Positions 6,833 to 15,562 of a stretch of DNA of 64,000 nt are shown here, piece by piece. Both the position numbers and the translations under genes were made by a program. This DNA is from Alsobacter sp045348435. GTDB taxonomy: Bacteria > Pseudomonadota > Alphaproteobacteria > Rhizobiales > Beijerinckiaceae. The stretch covers positions 5,146,001-5,210,000 of the forward strand of contig NZ_CP157484.1 of assembly GCF_045348435.1 (NCBI RefSeq), written 5' to 3'. A model generated the notes under the pieces. It had not been told where the DNA came from, did not search any database, and worked only from the letters and a program-made list of their open reading frames with translations. How positions within the stretch are numbered: the stretch's first letter is position 1; each line of letters starts with the position of its first letter.

Positions 6833-9595
6833 TCACTCCGCCGCCGTGCTGACCGGCTCCGGGGCGACCCGGACGGCGCAGAACTTGAACTCCGGGATCT
6901 TGCCGAAGGGGTCCAGCGCCGGGTTGGTGAGCAGGTTGGCGGCCGCCTCCGCGTAGCAGAACGGCATGAAGACCATGTTCTGCGGCACGTCGCGGTCGGC
7001 CCGGACCTTGACCGAGACCGCGCCGCGGCGGGTCTCCAGCCGGATGAAGGAGCCGAGCGACACGCCGAGCCGCCCCATGTCGCGGGGCGACATGAAGGCC
7101 ACCGCCTCCGGCTCGAGGTCGTCCAGCACGCCGGCGCGGCGGGTCATGGAGCCCGTGTGCCAGTGCTCCAGCACGCGGCCGGTGGAGAGCACCATCGGGT
7201 ACTCGTCGTCCGGGATTTCGTCCGGCGGGGTGACGCGCGCCGGCACGATCCTGCCGCGCCCGCTCTCGGTCGGGAAACCCTGCGCGAAGATGATCTCGTT
7301 GCCGGGCTTGTCCGGCGCGTCAACCGGATAGGTGACCGCGCCCTCGCGCTCCAGCCGCTCCCAAGTGATGTTGGCGAAGGACGGCATCACCATCGCCATC
7401 TCGGCGAAGACGTCGCGCGGATGCTCGTAGGTCCAGGGCAGGCCCATGCGCTTGCCGATCTCCTGGATGATCCACCAATCCTGGCGGGCGTCGCCCGGCG
7501 GCTTGATCACCTGGCGGGCGATCTGCACGCGCCGGTCCGTGTTGGTGAAGGTGCCGACCTTCTCGGCGAAGGCGGAGGCCGGCAGCACCACGTCGGCGTG
7601 GAACGCCGTCTCGGTGAGGAACAGGTCCTGCACGACGAGGTGGTCGAGCTTGGCCAGCGCCTGCCGGGCGTGCTGCAGGTCCGGGTCGGACATCGCCGGG
7701 TTCTCGCCCTCGATATACATGCCCCGGATCTGGCCGGCATGGATCGCGTCCATGATCTCCACGACGGTCAGGCCGCGCTTCTCGTCGAGCTCGGACTGCC
7801 AGAATTCCTCGAACATCTTGTGGATGGAGGGCTTCTCGACCGACTGGTAGTCCGGGAACACCATCGGGATCAGGCCGGCGTCGGACGCGCCCTGGACGTT
7901 GTTCTGGCCGCGCAGCGGATGCAGGCCCGAGCCGGGACGGCCGATCTGGCCGGTGGTGAGCGCCATCGCGATCAGGCAGCGGGCGTTGTCCGTGCCGTGC
8001 ACGTGCTGGCTGATGCCCATGCCCCAGAAGATGAGCGAGGCCTTGGAGCGGGCGTAGAGCCGCGCCACCTCGCGCAGGGTCTGGGCCGGGATGCCGCAGA
8101 CCGCCTCCATGCGCTCGGGCGTGAACTCCTTGATGCGCTCCTTGAGCTCCTCGAAGCCCTCCGTGTAGCCGGCGATGTAGTTGTCGTCGGTCAGGCCCTC
8201 TTCGATGATGGTGTTCAGCATGGCGTTGAGCATCGCCACGTCGCTGCCGGGCTTGAAGGCCAGGTGGTAGGTCGCGTGCCGCGACAGGAGCTGCCGGCGC
8301 GGGTCGGCGACGATCAGCTTGGCGCCCTTCTTGACGGCGTTCTTGATGTAGGTCGCCGCCACCGGGTGGTTCACGGTCGGGTTCGCGCCGATGACGATGA
8401 TGACCTCGGCGTCCAGGGCGGCCGCGAAGGGCGCCGACACCGCGCCGGAGTTCACGCCCTCCATGAGGGCCGCCACCGAGGAGGCGTGGCACAGGCGCGT
8501 GCAGTGGTCGACATTGTTGGAGCCGAAGCCGGTGCGCACCAGCTTCTGGAACAGGTAGGCCTCCTCGTTGGAGCCCTTGGCGGAGCCAAAGCCCGCCAGC
8601 GCCTTGCGGCCGCTCTCGGCGCGGATGCGCGACAGCCCGCCGGCGGCGGCGTCGAGCGCCTCCTCCCAGGTCGCCTCGCGGAAATGCGTCCAGGGATTGG
8701 CCGGGTCGACCTGGTCCTCGGCGTGCTTGGGCGCGTTCGGCAGCCGGATCAGCGGCTTGGTCAGCCGGTCCGGGTGATGGATGTAGTCGAAGCCGAAGCG
8801 GCCCTTGACGCACAGGCGGTTCTGGTTGGCGGGGCCGTTGCGGCCTTCCGCATAGACGATCTTCTCGTCCTTGACGTTGTAGGTCACCTGGCAGCCGACG
8901 CCGCAATAGGGGCAGAGCGAGTCCACCTTCTTGTCGGGCCAGACCGTGCGGGTCTGGTTGTCGTCCAGATAGGCGGCCGGCATCAGCGCGCCGGTCGGGC
9001 AGGCCTGGACGCACTCGCCGCAGGCCACGCAGGTGCTCTCGCCCATGGGGTCGTCGAAGTCGAACACCACCTTGGCGTCGGCGTTGCGGTAGGCCATGCC
9101 GATGACGTCGTTGACCTGGACCTCGCGGCAGCCGCGCACGCACAGCCCGCACTGGATGCAGGCGTCGAGATTGACCCGCATGGCGGTGTGGCTGACGTCG
9201 GCCTTCCAGCGCTCGGCCGCCGGGAAGCGGCTCGACGTGACGCCGGTCTTGTCGGCCCAGCCCCAGAACTTGGAGTCCGGGTCGTGCGAGGTCTCGCGCG
9301 CCGGCTGGTCGGCGACGAGCAGCTCCATCACCATCTCGCGCGCCTTCTCGGCGCGCGCCGAGGCGGTCTTCACCTTCATGCCCACCGTCGGGGCGCGCAT
9401 GCACGAGGCGGCGAGCACGCGCTCGCCCTCGATCTCCACCATGCAGACGCGGCAATTGCCGTCCGGCCGGTAGCCCGGCTCGGGCAGGTAGCACAGATGC
9501 GGGATCTCGACGCCCTCGCGGCGCGCGACCTCCCAGATGGTCTCGCCGGGAGCGGCTTCGACGGTCTTGCCGTCCAGTTCGAACGTCACATTCAT
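6833..9595 (-). CDS. fdh1A: NAD-dependent formate dehydrogenase, alpha (catalytic) subunit
   Basis: A 920-residue cytoplasmic molybdo/tungsto-enzyme that oxidises formate to CO2. Domains in order: a 2Fe-2S ferredoxin domain (Cys 35, 48, 51, 65), a NuoG-like region, two 4Fe-4S motifs (CIQCGLCVRGC at 146-156, CVACGECVQACP at 189-200), the CPYCGVGC cluster motif at 228-235, then the bis-MGD catalytic domain with active-site Cys369 in RLCHASS (Cys rather than selenocysteine). It matches the tungsten-linked Fdh1 type of Methylobacterium extorquens in architecture and pairing with a fused beta subunit. It begins 13 bp after fdh1B and is followed by mobB and moeA genes. W versus Mo preference is inferred from family resemblance and the nearby tungstate transporter genes. 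Confidence 0.95.
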   Translation of the reverse strand: MNVTFELDGKTVEAAPGETIWEVARREGVEIPHLCYLPEPGYRPDGNCRVCMVEIEGERVLAASCMRAPTVGMKVKTASARAEKAREMVMELLVADQPARETSHDPDSKFWGWADKTGVTSSRFPAAERWKADVSHTAMRVNLDACIQCGLCVRGCREVQVNDVIGMAYRNADAKVVFDFDDPMGESTCVACGECVQACPTGALMPAAYLDDNQTRTVWPDKKVDSLCPYCGVGCQVTYNVKDEKIVYAEGRNGPANQNRLCVKGRFGFDYIHHPDRLTKPLIRLPNAPKHAEDQVDPANPWTHFREATWEEALDAAAGGLSRIRAESGRKALAGFGSAKGSNEEAYLFQKLVRTGFGSNNVDHCTRLCHASSVAALMEGVNSGAVSAPFAAALDAEVIIVIGANPTVNHPVAATYIKNAVKKGAKLIVADPRRQLLSRHATYHLAFKPGSDVAMLNAMLNTIIEEGLTDDNYIAGYTEGFEELKERIKEFTPERMEAVCGIPAQTLREVARLYARSKASLIFWGMGISQHVHGTDNARCLIAMALTTGQIGRPGSGLHPLRGQNNVQGASDAGLIPMVFPDYQSVEKPSIHKMFEEFWQSELDEKRGLTVVEIMDAIHAGQIRGMYIEGENPAMSDPDLQHARQALAKLDHLVVQDLFLTETAFHADVVLPASAFAEKVGTFTNTDRRVQIARQVIKPPGDARQDWWIIQEIGKRMGLPWTYEHPRDVFAEMAMVMPSFANITWERLEREGAVTYPVDAPDKPGNEIIFAQGFPTESGRGRIVPARVTPPDEIPDDEYPMVLSTGRVLEHWHTGSMTRRAGVLDDLEPEAVAFMSPRDMGRLGVSLGSFIRLETRRGAVSVKVRADRDVPQNMVFMPFCYAEAAANLLTNPALDPFGKIPEFKFCAVRVAPEPVSTAAE

Positions 9596-9608
9596 CCTGC
9601 GGGCTCCC

Positions 9609-11324
9609 TCACTCGGCCGCGACGCGCGGCGCGAATGCGTCGGGGAAATATTTGATGACGCACATCAGCGGATTGGAGGCCGCCTGGCCCAGTCCGCAGA
9701 TGGAGGCGTCGCGCATCATCTGGGACAACTCCGTCAGGAGCTCCTGGTCCCAGACGGGCCGCTGCATCAGCTTCACGGCCTTTTCGGTGCCGATGCGGCA
9801 GGGCGTGCACTGGCCGCAGCTCTCGTCCTCGAAGAAGCGCATCAGGTTCAGCGCCGCGTCGCGGATGCTGTCCTTGTCGGAGAGCACCACCACGGCGGCC
9901 GAGCCGATGAAGCAGCCGTATTTCTCGAGCGTGCCGAAATCGAGCGGGATGTCGTCCATGTGGGCCGGCAGGATGCCGCCCGAGGCTCCGCCCGGCAGAT
10001 AGGCGCGGAACTGGTGACCGTCCTCCATGCCGCCGCAATACTCGTCGATGAGCTCGCGGATGGTGACGCCCGCCGGGGTCAGCTTCACGCCGGGGTTCTT
10101 GACCCGGCCCGACACCGAGAAGGTGCGCAGGCCGACGCGGCCGTTGCGGCCCTGGCCGGTCCACCACTCCGCGCCCTTCTCGACGATGTCGCGGACCCAG
10201 TAGACGGTCTCGACATTGTTGATCAGCGTCGCGAGGCCGAACAGGCCCACCTGGTAGGGGTAGGGCGGCTTGTGGCGCGGCAGCCCGCGCTTGCCCTCGA
10301 GGCTCTCCAGCAGCGAGGACTCCTCGCCGCAGATATAGGCCCCGGCGCCGCGGCGCATGTGGATGCGCGGGCCGCCGGCCGGCAGCTTGGCGATTTCGCG
10401 CAGCAGGATCTCGCGCGCCACCGGATATTCGTCGCGCAGATAGATGTAGACGTCCTCGGCCTCCACCACATGGGCGCCGATCAGCGTGCCCTCCAGAAAG
10501 CGGTGCGGGTCGGTGTTGAGGTAGTGGCGGTCCTTGAAGGTCCCGGGCTCGCCCTCGTCGGCGTTGATCGCCATCATGCGCGGGCCGGGCTCGCCGCGCA
10601 CGGCGCGCCACTTGCGGGCGGTCGGGAAGCCGGCGCCGCCGAGGCCGCGCAGCCCCGCGCCGTCGAGCTTCGCCAGCAGCTCGTCCGTGCTCATCTCGCC
10701 GCTGCGCAGCTTGCCGAGCAGCGCGTATCCGCCGCCCGCCACATAGGCGTCGTAGTCGACATAGTCGCTCGGCACATGCGGGTGCGTGTCGCCGGCCGCG
10801 ATCGCGGCCGCCACCGTCTGGGGCGTGGCCTTGTGCAGGAAGTGGTGGCCGACCTCGGCCACCGGCGCCTGGTCGCACAGCCCCACGCAGGGAGCGCGGA
10901 CGACGCGCACGTCCGGCCCGACCTGCGCCTTGAGCTCGCTGATGAGCTTCTCCGAGCCGTAGAGCTCGCAGGTGAGGCTGTCGCAGACCCGCACGGTGAG
11001 CGGCGGGACGGCGGGCTCGCCCTCCTTCACGACGTCGAAATGCGCGTAGAAGGTCGCGACCTCGAACACTTCCGCGAAGGCCATCTTCATCTCGTCCGCC
11101 AGGGCCGCCAGGTGGGCGGCCGAGATCTGGTGGTAGCGGTCCTGGATCAGGTGCAGGTGCTCGATCAGGAGGTCGCGCCGCCGCGGGAGATCCCCCAGCA
11201 GGGCTGCGATTTCGTCCTGGGCCTTGGGATCGACCTGCCGGCCCTTCGGCGTCGACTTGGCGCGCTTGCGACCCAGACCCGGGTGCTCGAAGCGCAGAAC
11301 ATTGGCGTCGCGGTGTTCAGTCAT
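9609..11324 (-). CDS. fdh1B: NAD-dependent formate dehydrogenase, beta (diaphorase) subunit, NuoE-NuoF fusion
   Basis: A 571-residue flavin-iron-sulfur subunit that passes electrons from the alpha subunit to NAD+. The first about 170 residues resemble NuoE, with a 2Fe-2S site (VCDSLTCELYG and APCVGLCDQAP). The rest resembles NuoF, with the GRGLRGLGGAGFPT-like FMN loop (GLRGLGGAGFPTARKW), NADH-binding ADEGEPGTFKDR, and a 4Fe-4S motif ESCGQCTPCRIG near the C-terminus. The start at 11324 (MTEHRD) is chosen because upstream in-frame sequence is Arg-rich non-coding-like DNA. The fused beta subunit is the arrangement known from the Methylobacterium Fdh1. It is the first gene of the fdh-mob-moe operon. 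Confidence 0.94.
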   Translation of the reverse strand: MTEHRDANVLRFEHPGLGRKRAKSTPKGRQVDPKAQDEIAALLGDLPRRRDLLIEHLHLIQDRYHQISAAHLAALADEMKMAFAEVFEVATFYAHFDVVKEGEPAVPPLTVRVCDSLTCELYGSEKLISELKAQVGPDVRVVRAPCVGLCDQAPVAEVGHHFLHKATPQTVAAAIAAGDTHPHVPSDYVDYDAYVAGGGYALLGKLRSGEMSTDELLAKLDGAGLRGLGGAGFPTARKWRAVRGEPGPRMMAINADEGEPGTFKDRHYLNTDPHRFLEGTLIGAHVVEAEDVYIYLRDEYPVAREILLREIAKLPAGGPRIHMRRGAGAYICGEESSLLESLEGKRGLPRHKPPYPYQVGLFGLATLINNVETVYWVRDIVEKGAEWWTGQGRNGRVGLRTFSVSGRVKNPGVKLTPAGVTIRELIDEYCGGMEDGHQFRAYLPGGASGGILPAHMDDIPLDFGTLEKYGCFIGSAAVVVLSDKDSIRDAALNLMRFFEDESCGQCTPCRIGTEKAVKLMQRPVWDQELLTELSQMMRDASICGLGQAASNPLMCVIKYFPDAFAPRVAAE

Positions 11325-11390
11325 TGCGCGGATCGGCCTGTTTTTCTCTGTCCCCGAGCGGGAGCGGCGGGCTCCCGGCCTTCGAGGTAT

Positions 11391-11402
11391 CTGGCATGCC
11401 AG
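11391..11402. promoter_or_regulatory. 12-bp perfect palindrome upstream of the formate dehydrogenase operon
   Basis: The sequence CTGGCATGCCAG is a perfect 12-bp palindrome centred about 72 bp upstream of the fdh1B start codon, in the only leader of the fdh-mob-moe operon. Its position suits an operator or activator site. No regulator is assigned. Confidence 0.35.
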
Positions 11403-11486
11403 TAGATCAGACCATAGCTCGGCGGCGCTGTCATTACTGCGCTGCAGCAATTCGACTGCGCTGTCTCGCCGCTGGCTGAAGCGGAA

Positions 11487-11511
11487 CCGCCGGCCCTTGT
11501 GGGGCCGGCGG
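11487..11511 (-). terminator. hairpin terminator after the MFS carrier gene
   Basis: A perfect 10-bp GC stem (CCGCCGGCCC paired with GGGCCGGCGG) with a 5-base loop lies 20 bp beyond the stop codon of the MFS transporter gene and before the formate dehydrogenase operon leader. A long T-run is lacking, so it may need Rho or act as a 3' stabiliser. Confidence 0.6.
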
Positions 11512-11530
11512 CGGAGAAGCGAGAGGCCGC

Positions 11531-13192
11531 TTAGCGGAACAGGACCAGCGACTTGGACAGCGTGATCCAGACGCCCCAGAGGATCGGCACGCCGACCGCC
11601 AGCCACGCCAGGCCCGAGATCGGCGTCAGCCCGCCGCGGCCGATCCCGAAGGATCCGCCCTGCGTGGCCGCGACCGCGCCCTTGGCCTTGGCCTGCAGGG
11701 CGGCGACCTCCTCGTCCTTCATGAACCACTTCTCGTGCAGCGGCCTGATGGTGAGGTTGATGACGAAGCCCAGCACCAGCATGCCGGCCAGGATGTACAT
11801 CGTGCGGTCATAGACCTGGGCGCGCGGCACCCCGGCCGCGATCTGCGCCTCGCGGATGTAGTTCACCACCACCGGGCCGATGATGCCGGCGGTGGACCAG
11901 GCGGTCAGCAGCCGGCCATGGATGGCGCCCACGAACTGGGTGCCGAAGATGTCGGCCAGATAGGCCGGCACCGTGGCGAAGCCGCCGCCATACATCGACA
12001 GGATGATGCAAAAGAAGCCGATGAACAGGACCATGCTGCCGGCGTGCGCCGCCCACGGCGCCAGGGCGTAGAGCAGGATGCCGAGGCCGAAGAAGGTCGC
12101 GTAGGTCATCTTGCGGCCGATATGGTCCGACATCGACGCCCAGAAGAAGCGGCCGCCGATGTTGAACAGCGACAAGAGGCCCACGAAGGCCGCCGCGATG
12201 GTGGCGATGGACTTCTTCTGGTCGGGGTTGAGGTCGGTGAAGCCGACGGCCGGCTGGCCGATCAGCGAGCCGGCGAAGATCTCCTGCAGCATGGGCGAGG
12301 CCATGCCGAGCACGCCGATGCCGGCGCTGACGTTGAGGGTGAGCACGAGCCAGATGGCCCAGAACTGCCACGTCCGGTGGGCGTCGCGCAGGTGGACGTC
12401 GCGGTGGGTGATCATCGCGTTGGCGGACTCGGTCGGCGCCGTCCAGCCCTCCGGGCGCCAGCCGGCCGGCGGAACGCGATAGCCGAAGGCGCCGGCCATC
12501 ATGAAGACGAAGTAGATCGCCGCCATGGTGACGAAGGTCTGCCAGACGCCGACGGAGGTCGGCGACTTGAAATAGTTCATCAGCATGTCGGCCAGCGGCG
12601 AGCCGATCATCGCGCCGCCGCCGAAGCCCATGATGGCCATGCCGGTCGCCATGCCGCGCCGGTCCGGGAACCACTTGATCAGCGTCGAGACGGGCGAGAT
12701 GTAGCCCAGCCCGAGCCCGATGCCGCCGATCACGCCCGAGCCGAGCCACAGCAGCCAGAGCTGATGGGTGTAGACGCCGAGCGCCGAGATCAGCAGGCCG
12801 CCGCACCAGCACAGCGCCGAGACCACGCCCGCCTTGCGCGGGCCGGCCCGCTCCAGCCAGCCGCCCCAGATCGCCGCCGCGGAGCCGAGGAGAACGAAGA
12901 ACAGCGTGTACATCCAGCCCAGATCGCTGACCTTCCAGTCGCAGCTCGTGCTGAACAGCGATCCCATCAGCCCGATGTCCGGGCACGCGACCGGCTTGGT
13001 GACGCCCAGGGCCTGCGACAGGGGAAGCCAGAACACGCTGAAGCCATACGCCATCCCGATGCACAGGTGGATGGCCAGCGCGGCGGGCGGCACCAACCAT
13101 CGGTTGAAGCCCGGCCGGGCGATGATCCTCTCGCGATCCAATAGCCCGGCGCCGGCGTCCGTGGCGGACCCAGCCGTCGTGTATGCGCTCAT
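11531..13192 (-). CDS. OFA-family MFS transporter (oxalate/formate antiporter-like) with fused small-subunit-like tail
   Basis: A 553-residue inner-membrane carrier. The start at 13192 has AGGAGA placed eight bases upstream. Family features include the opening GFNRWLVPPAALAIHLCIGMAYGFSVFWLP, the YGGGFATVPAYLADIFGT segment and about 12 membrane spans. Relatives exchange oxalate, formate or other carboxylates, which fits its position directly upstream of formate dehydrogenase. After the normal carrier body there is a cytoplasmic stretch and a further hydrophobic segment near the C-terminus (LAWLAVGVPILWGVWITLSK) that resembles the short separate small subunit found beside some OFA carriers. Here the two appear joined in one chain. 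Substrate is inferred from context only. Confidence 0.85.
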   Translation of the reverse strand: MSAYTTAGSATDAGAGLLDRERIIARPGFNRWLVPPAALAIHLCIGMAYGFSVFWLPLSQALGVTKPVACPDIGLMGSLFSTSCDWKVSDLGWMYTLFFVLLGSAAAIWGGWLERAGPRKAGVVSALCWCGGLLISALGVYTHQLWLLWLGSGVIGGIGLGLGYISPVSTLIKWFPDRRGMATGMAIMGFGGGAMIGSPLADMLMNYFKSPTSVGVWQTFVTMAAIYFVFMMAGAFGYRVPPAGWRPEGWTAPTESANAMITHRDVHLRDAHRTWQFWAIWLVLTLNVSAGIGVLGMASPMLQEIFAGSLIGQPAVGFTDLNPDQKKSIATIAAAFVGLLSLFNIGGRFFWASMSDHIGRKMTYATFFGLGILLYALAPWAAHAGSMVLFIGFFCIILSMYGGGFATVPAYLADIFGTQFVGAIHGRLLTAWSTAGIIGPVVVNYIREAQIAAGVPRAQVYDRTMYILAGMLVLGFVINLTIRPLHEKWFMKDEEVAALQAKAKGAVAATQGGSFGIGRGGLTPISGLAWLAVGVPILWGVWITLSKSLVLFR

Positions 13193-13375
13193 GTCGTTCT
13201 CCTTGGAGGCGCCCGTTTGCGAACGCTCATCGTTCCCCACGGCGAAGCTCTTCGACTTCCACCGCGCCAGGACTTTCTCCTTACGGCTGGCTTTATGCAA
13301 GTCAACTCGCAAGAACCGGCGTCTCTGCTCGATCTGCGACTTTAGTCCAATACAGAAACGCCGAGTACTGATGGC

Positions 13376-13390
13376 GCAACTTGGCGTTGC
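13376..13390. promoter_or_regulatory. inverted repeat upstream of tupA
   Basis: GCAAC-TTGGC-GTTGC is a 5-bp perfect inverted repeat with a 5-bp spacer about 80 bp upstream of the tupA start. It could be the operator of a tungstate- or molybdate-sensing regulator, but it does not match a consensus I can name. Confidence 0.3.
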
Positions 13391-13469
13391 AGTGTTGGCG
13401 GCTGGGGTCCGGGCCGGCTAGCCCGAGGGCGGATCGGCCCTTATGCTGGCCCGAGGGAGACGTTCCGCC

Positions 13470-14333
13470 ATGGTCAGCCGCCGCCTGTTCAGCCTCGCCG
13501 CCTGCCTTGCGGCCTTTTGCCCCATCATGGCCTTGTCGCAGACGCAGGCGGCCCCGGAGCGCTTCATCACGGTCGCCTCGACGACCTCGACCGAACAATC
13601 CGGGCTGTTCGGGCATCTTCTGCCGGCCTTCACGCGCAAGACCGGCGTCGCCGTGAAGGTGGTGGCGGTCGGCACCGGCCAGGCGCTCGACATCGGCCGC
13701 CGCGGCGACGCGGACGTGGTGCTGGTGCACGACCGGGCCGCCGAGGACGCCTTCATGGCGGAGGGCCAGGGCGTCAGGCGCTATGACGTCATGTATAACG
13801 ACTTCGTGCTCATCGGCCCGAAGCAGGATCCGGCCGGCGCGTCGGGCGGCCAGCCCGCCGCGGCGAAGCCTGACGTGCTGGAGGCGTTCCGCCGCATCGC
13901 CGCCGCCCGGGCGCCTTTCGTGTCGCGCGGCGACCGGTCCGGCACGCATGCGGCCGAGCTGCGCGCCTGGAAGGACGCCGGCGTCGACCTCGCCGCGGCC
14001 CGCGACGGCTGGTACCGGGAGATCGGCCAGGGCATGGGCCCGGCCCTCAACATGGCGGCCGCGATCGGCGGCTATGTGCTGGCGGACCGCGGCACCTGGC
14101 TCTCCTTCAAGAACCGCCGCGACCTCGCCATCCTGGTCGAGGGCGACCAGCGCCTGTTCAACCCCTATGGGGTGATGCTGGTGAACCCCGCCCGCCATCC
14201 CTCCGTGAAGGCCGCCGACGGCCAGGCTTTCGTCGACTGGCTGATCTCGCCGGAGGGCCAGCAGGCGGTGGCCGACTACAAGATCGACGGACGCCAGCTC
14301 TTCTTCCCGAACGCATCGACGGAACGGTCCTGA
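13470..14333 (+). CDS. tupA: tungstate ABC transporter substrate-binding protein TupA
   Basis: A 287-residue periplasmic protein that captures tungstate. A Sec signal (VSRRLFSLAACLAAFCPIMA, cut near SQTQA) is followed by the TupA signature ASTTSTEQSGLFGHLLPAF, which supplies oxyanion-binding Ser/Thr residues, and by FVSRGDRSGTH, another family hallmark. The start at 13470 is preferred to the upstream ATG at 13443 because it places a normal signal peptide at the N-terminus and has GGGAGA upstream. It lies next to the tungsten-type formate dehydrogenase locus and faces tupB, which is convergent. No ATPase gene (tupC) is found nearby, so the energising subunit must be elsewhere or shared. Confidence 0.9.
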   Translation: MVSRRLFSLAACLAAFCPIMALSQTQAAPERFITVASTTSTEQSGLFGHLLPAFTRKTGVAVKVVAVGTGQALDIGRRGDADVVLVHDRAAEDAFMAEGQGVRRYDVMYNDFVLIGPKQDPAGASGGQPAAAKPDVLEAFRRIAAARAPFVSRGDRSGTHAAELRAWKDAGVDLAAARDGWYREIGQGMGPALNMAAAIGGYVLADRGTWLSFKNRRDLAILVEGDQRLFNPYGVMLVNPARHPSVKAADGQAFVDWLISPEGQQAVADYKIDGRQLFFPNASTERS

Positions 14334-14360
14334 GACGAGGGCCCAGAAAGGGGTGAAGCC

Positions 14361-14552
14361 GTGGACGAAGAACGGTTCAACATGGCGCTGCGCAAGTTCC
14401 TCAAGGAGGTCGGCGTGACCTCCCAGCGCGAGATCGAGAAGGTCGTGCGCGACGGCAAGGCCAAGGGCGACGTCCTGAAGGTCAGGATGACCCTGGTCTC
14501 CGACGACGGCGCGCTCGACCATGTCGTCGAGGGCGAGATCCCGATCGGCTGA
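14361..14552 (+). CDS. DUF6494-type small protein
   Basis: A 63-residue protein starting with GTG (14361) behind an AAGGGG ribosome site. The N-terminus (MDEERFNMALRKFLKEVGVT) and the SQREIEKVV segment match a small conserved alphaproteobacterial/proteobacterial family of unknown function that I recall as DUF6494. It is acidic-basic mixed, soluble and without a signal peptide. It sits 27 bp after tupA and is probably co-transcribed with it. Whether it has any role in tungstate handling is unknown. Confidence 0.75.
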   Translation: MDEERFNMALRKFLKEVGVTSQREIEKVVRDGKAKGDVLKVRMTLVSDDGALDHVVEGEIPIG

Positions 14553-14574
14553 CGGCTGACGGCTGACGGCTCAG
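14547..14574. repeat. 7-bp tandem repeat between convergent genes
   Basis: GGCTGAC occurs three times without a gap, followed by a one-mismatch fourth copy (GGCTCAG). The array contains the stop codon of the DUF6494 gene and touches the stop codon of tupB. It looks like a slippage-prone simple repeat in the space between convergent genes. Confidence 0.8.
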
Positions 14575-15269
14575 GCCCTCTCGGCCCAGCGCTGCAGCGC
14601 GAAGGCGGCGGCGCTGACGGCGGCGCTGATCGAGATCAGCACCACGCCCAGGGCCAGCGCGAAGGAGAGCTCGCCCTTGCTGGTCTCCAGCGCGATGGCG
14701 GTCGTCATCGTGCGGGTGAAGCCGCGGATGTTGCCCCCCACCACCAGGATGGCGCCGACCTCCGCGATGCAGCGCCCGAAGGCCGCGAGCGCGACCGTGA
14801 CGAGCGCGCCGCGCGCCATCCGCAGCATCTCGGCGCAGGCCCGCAGGCGCGAGGCGCCGTCCACCAGCAGCGCCGGCCCGTAGTCGCGCCAGTTCGCCTC
14901 CACGGCGCGGTGCGACAGCGCCACCACGATCGGCAAAGCGAGCACGGACTGGGCCGCGATCATGGCGGCCGGCGTGAACAGCAGGCCGAGATCGCCCAGC
15001 GGCCCGGCGCGCGACAGCAGCAGATAGAGGGCGAGCCCCACCACCACGGGCGGCAGCCCCAGCAGGGCGTGGACCCCCACCACCACGGCGCCGCGTCCCG
15101 GAAAGCGCCACACCGCCAGCGCCGCGCCGAGCGGAGCGCCGATCGCGAAGGCGATCAGCGTGGCGGTCGCGCTGACGCGCAGGGAGAGCCCGACGATGCC
15201 GACGAGTTCAGGATCGAAGCTGACGATGAGGCGGAGCGCCAGGAGCAGCGCGAGGGCGAGGTCTTCCAC
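14571..15269 (-). CDS. tupB: tungstate ABC transporter permease TupB
   Basis: A 232-residue inner-membrane permease with about five to six membrane segments. The EAA-type loop is visible as DGASRLRACAEMLRMA, followed by GRCIAEVGAILVVGGNIRGFTRTMTTAIALE, which is characteristic of TupB/ModB-like oxyanion permeases. A GTG at 15269 is used as start. It is convergent with tupA rather than in an operon with it, and neither side carries the expected ATPase tupC. The pair would still form the binding-protein-dependent tungstate uptake system if an ATPase is supplied from elsewhere. Confidence 0.87.
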   Translation of the reverse strand: MEDLALALLLALRLIVSFDPELVGIVGLSLRVSATATLIAFAIGAPLGAALAVWRFPGRGAVVVGVHALLGLPPVVVGLALYLLLSRAGPLGDLGLLFTPAAMIAAQSVLALPIVVALSHRAVEANWRDYGPALLVDGASRLRACAEMLRMARGALVTVALAAFGRCIAEVGAILVVGGNIRGFTRTMTTAIALETSKGELSFALALGVVLISISAAVSAAAFALQRWAERA

Positions 15270-15443
15270 GGCCCCGCGATAACAGGTCGCCGGACAAAAT
15301 GCAGCAGGCCGCCCGGCGCGTGCGACGGATCGGCTCTCCGCCTACGACCGTGAGACAAGCGGCTGAACTTTTGTTAGCCTCCCTCGTTGTGGGCCGACGC
15401 TCTTGAGGCGTAGGCTCCACCTGCTTCATGGAGGAAGCTCACG

Positions 15444-15536
15444 ATGGCCTGGACGACACCTGAACTCACCGAAATCTGCGTCGGTATGGAAGTGACGAGC
15501 TACGAGTCGGCCGAGATCGATCCCGTCGAGTTCTAA
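15444..15536 (+). CDS. pqqA: coenzyme PQQ precursor peptide PqqA
   Basis: A 30-residue ribosomal peptide that is the substrate for PQQ synthesis. The two residues joined to make the cofactor, Glu16 and Tyr20, are present in the expected E-V-T-S-Y spacing. A GGAGGAA ribosome site lies ten bases before the ATG. It is the first gene of pqqABCDE and is followed by a strong hairpin, which would favour higher output of pqqA than of the enzymes. Confidence 0.96.
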   Translation: MAWTTPELTEICVGMEVTSYESAEIDPVEF

Positions 15537-15562
15537 GCCGCATTCTGGACGATCACGCTGAT

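Noticed and set aside
6428..9655. A 1075-codon plus-strand open frame antisense to formate dehydrogenase
   Set aside because: It mirrors the alpha subunit gene, whose iron-sulfur and active-site motifs are unmistakable. The antisense protein has no recognisable motif.
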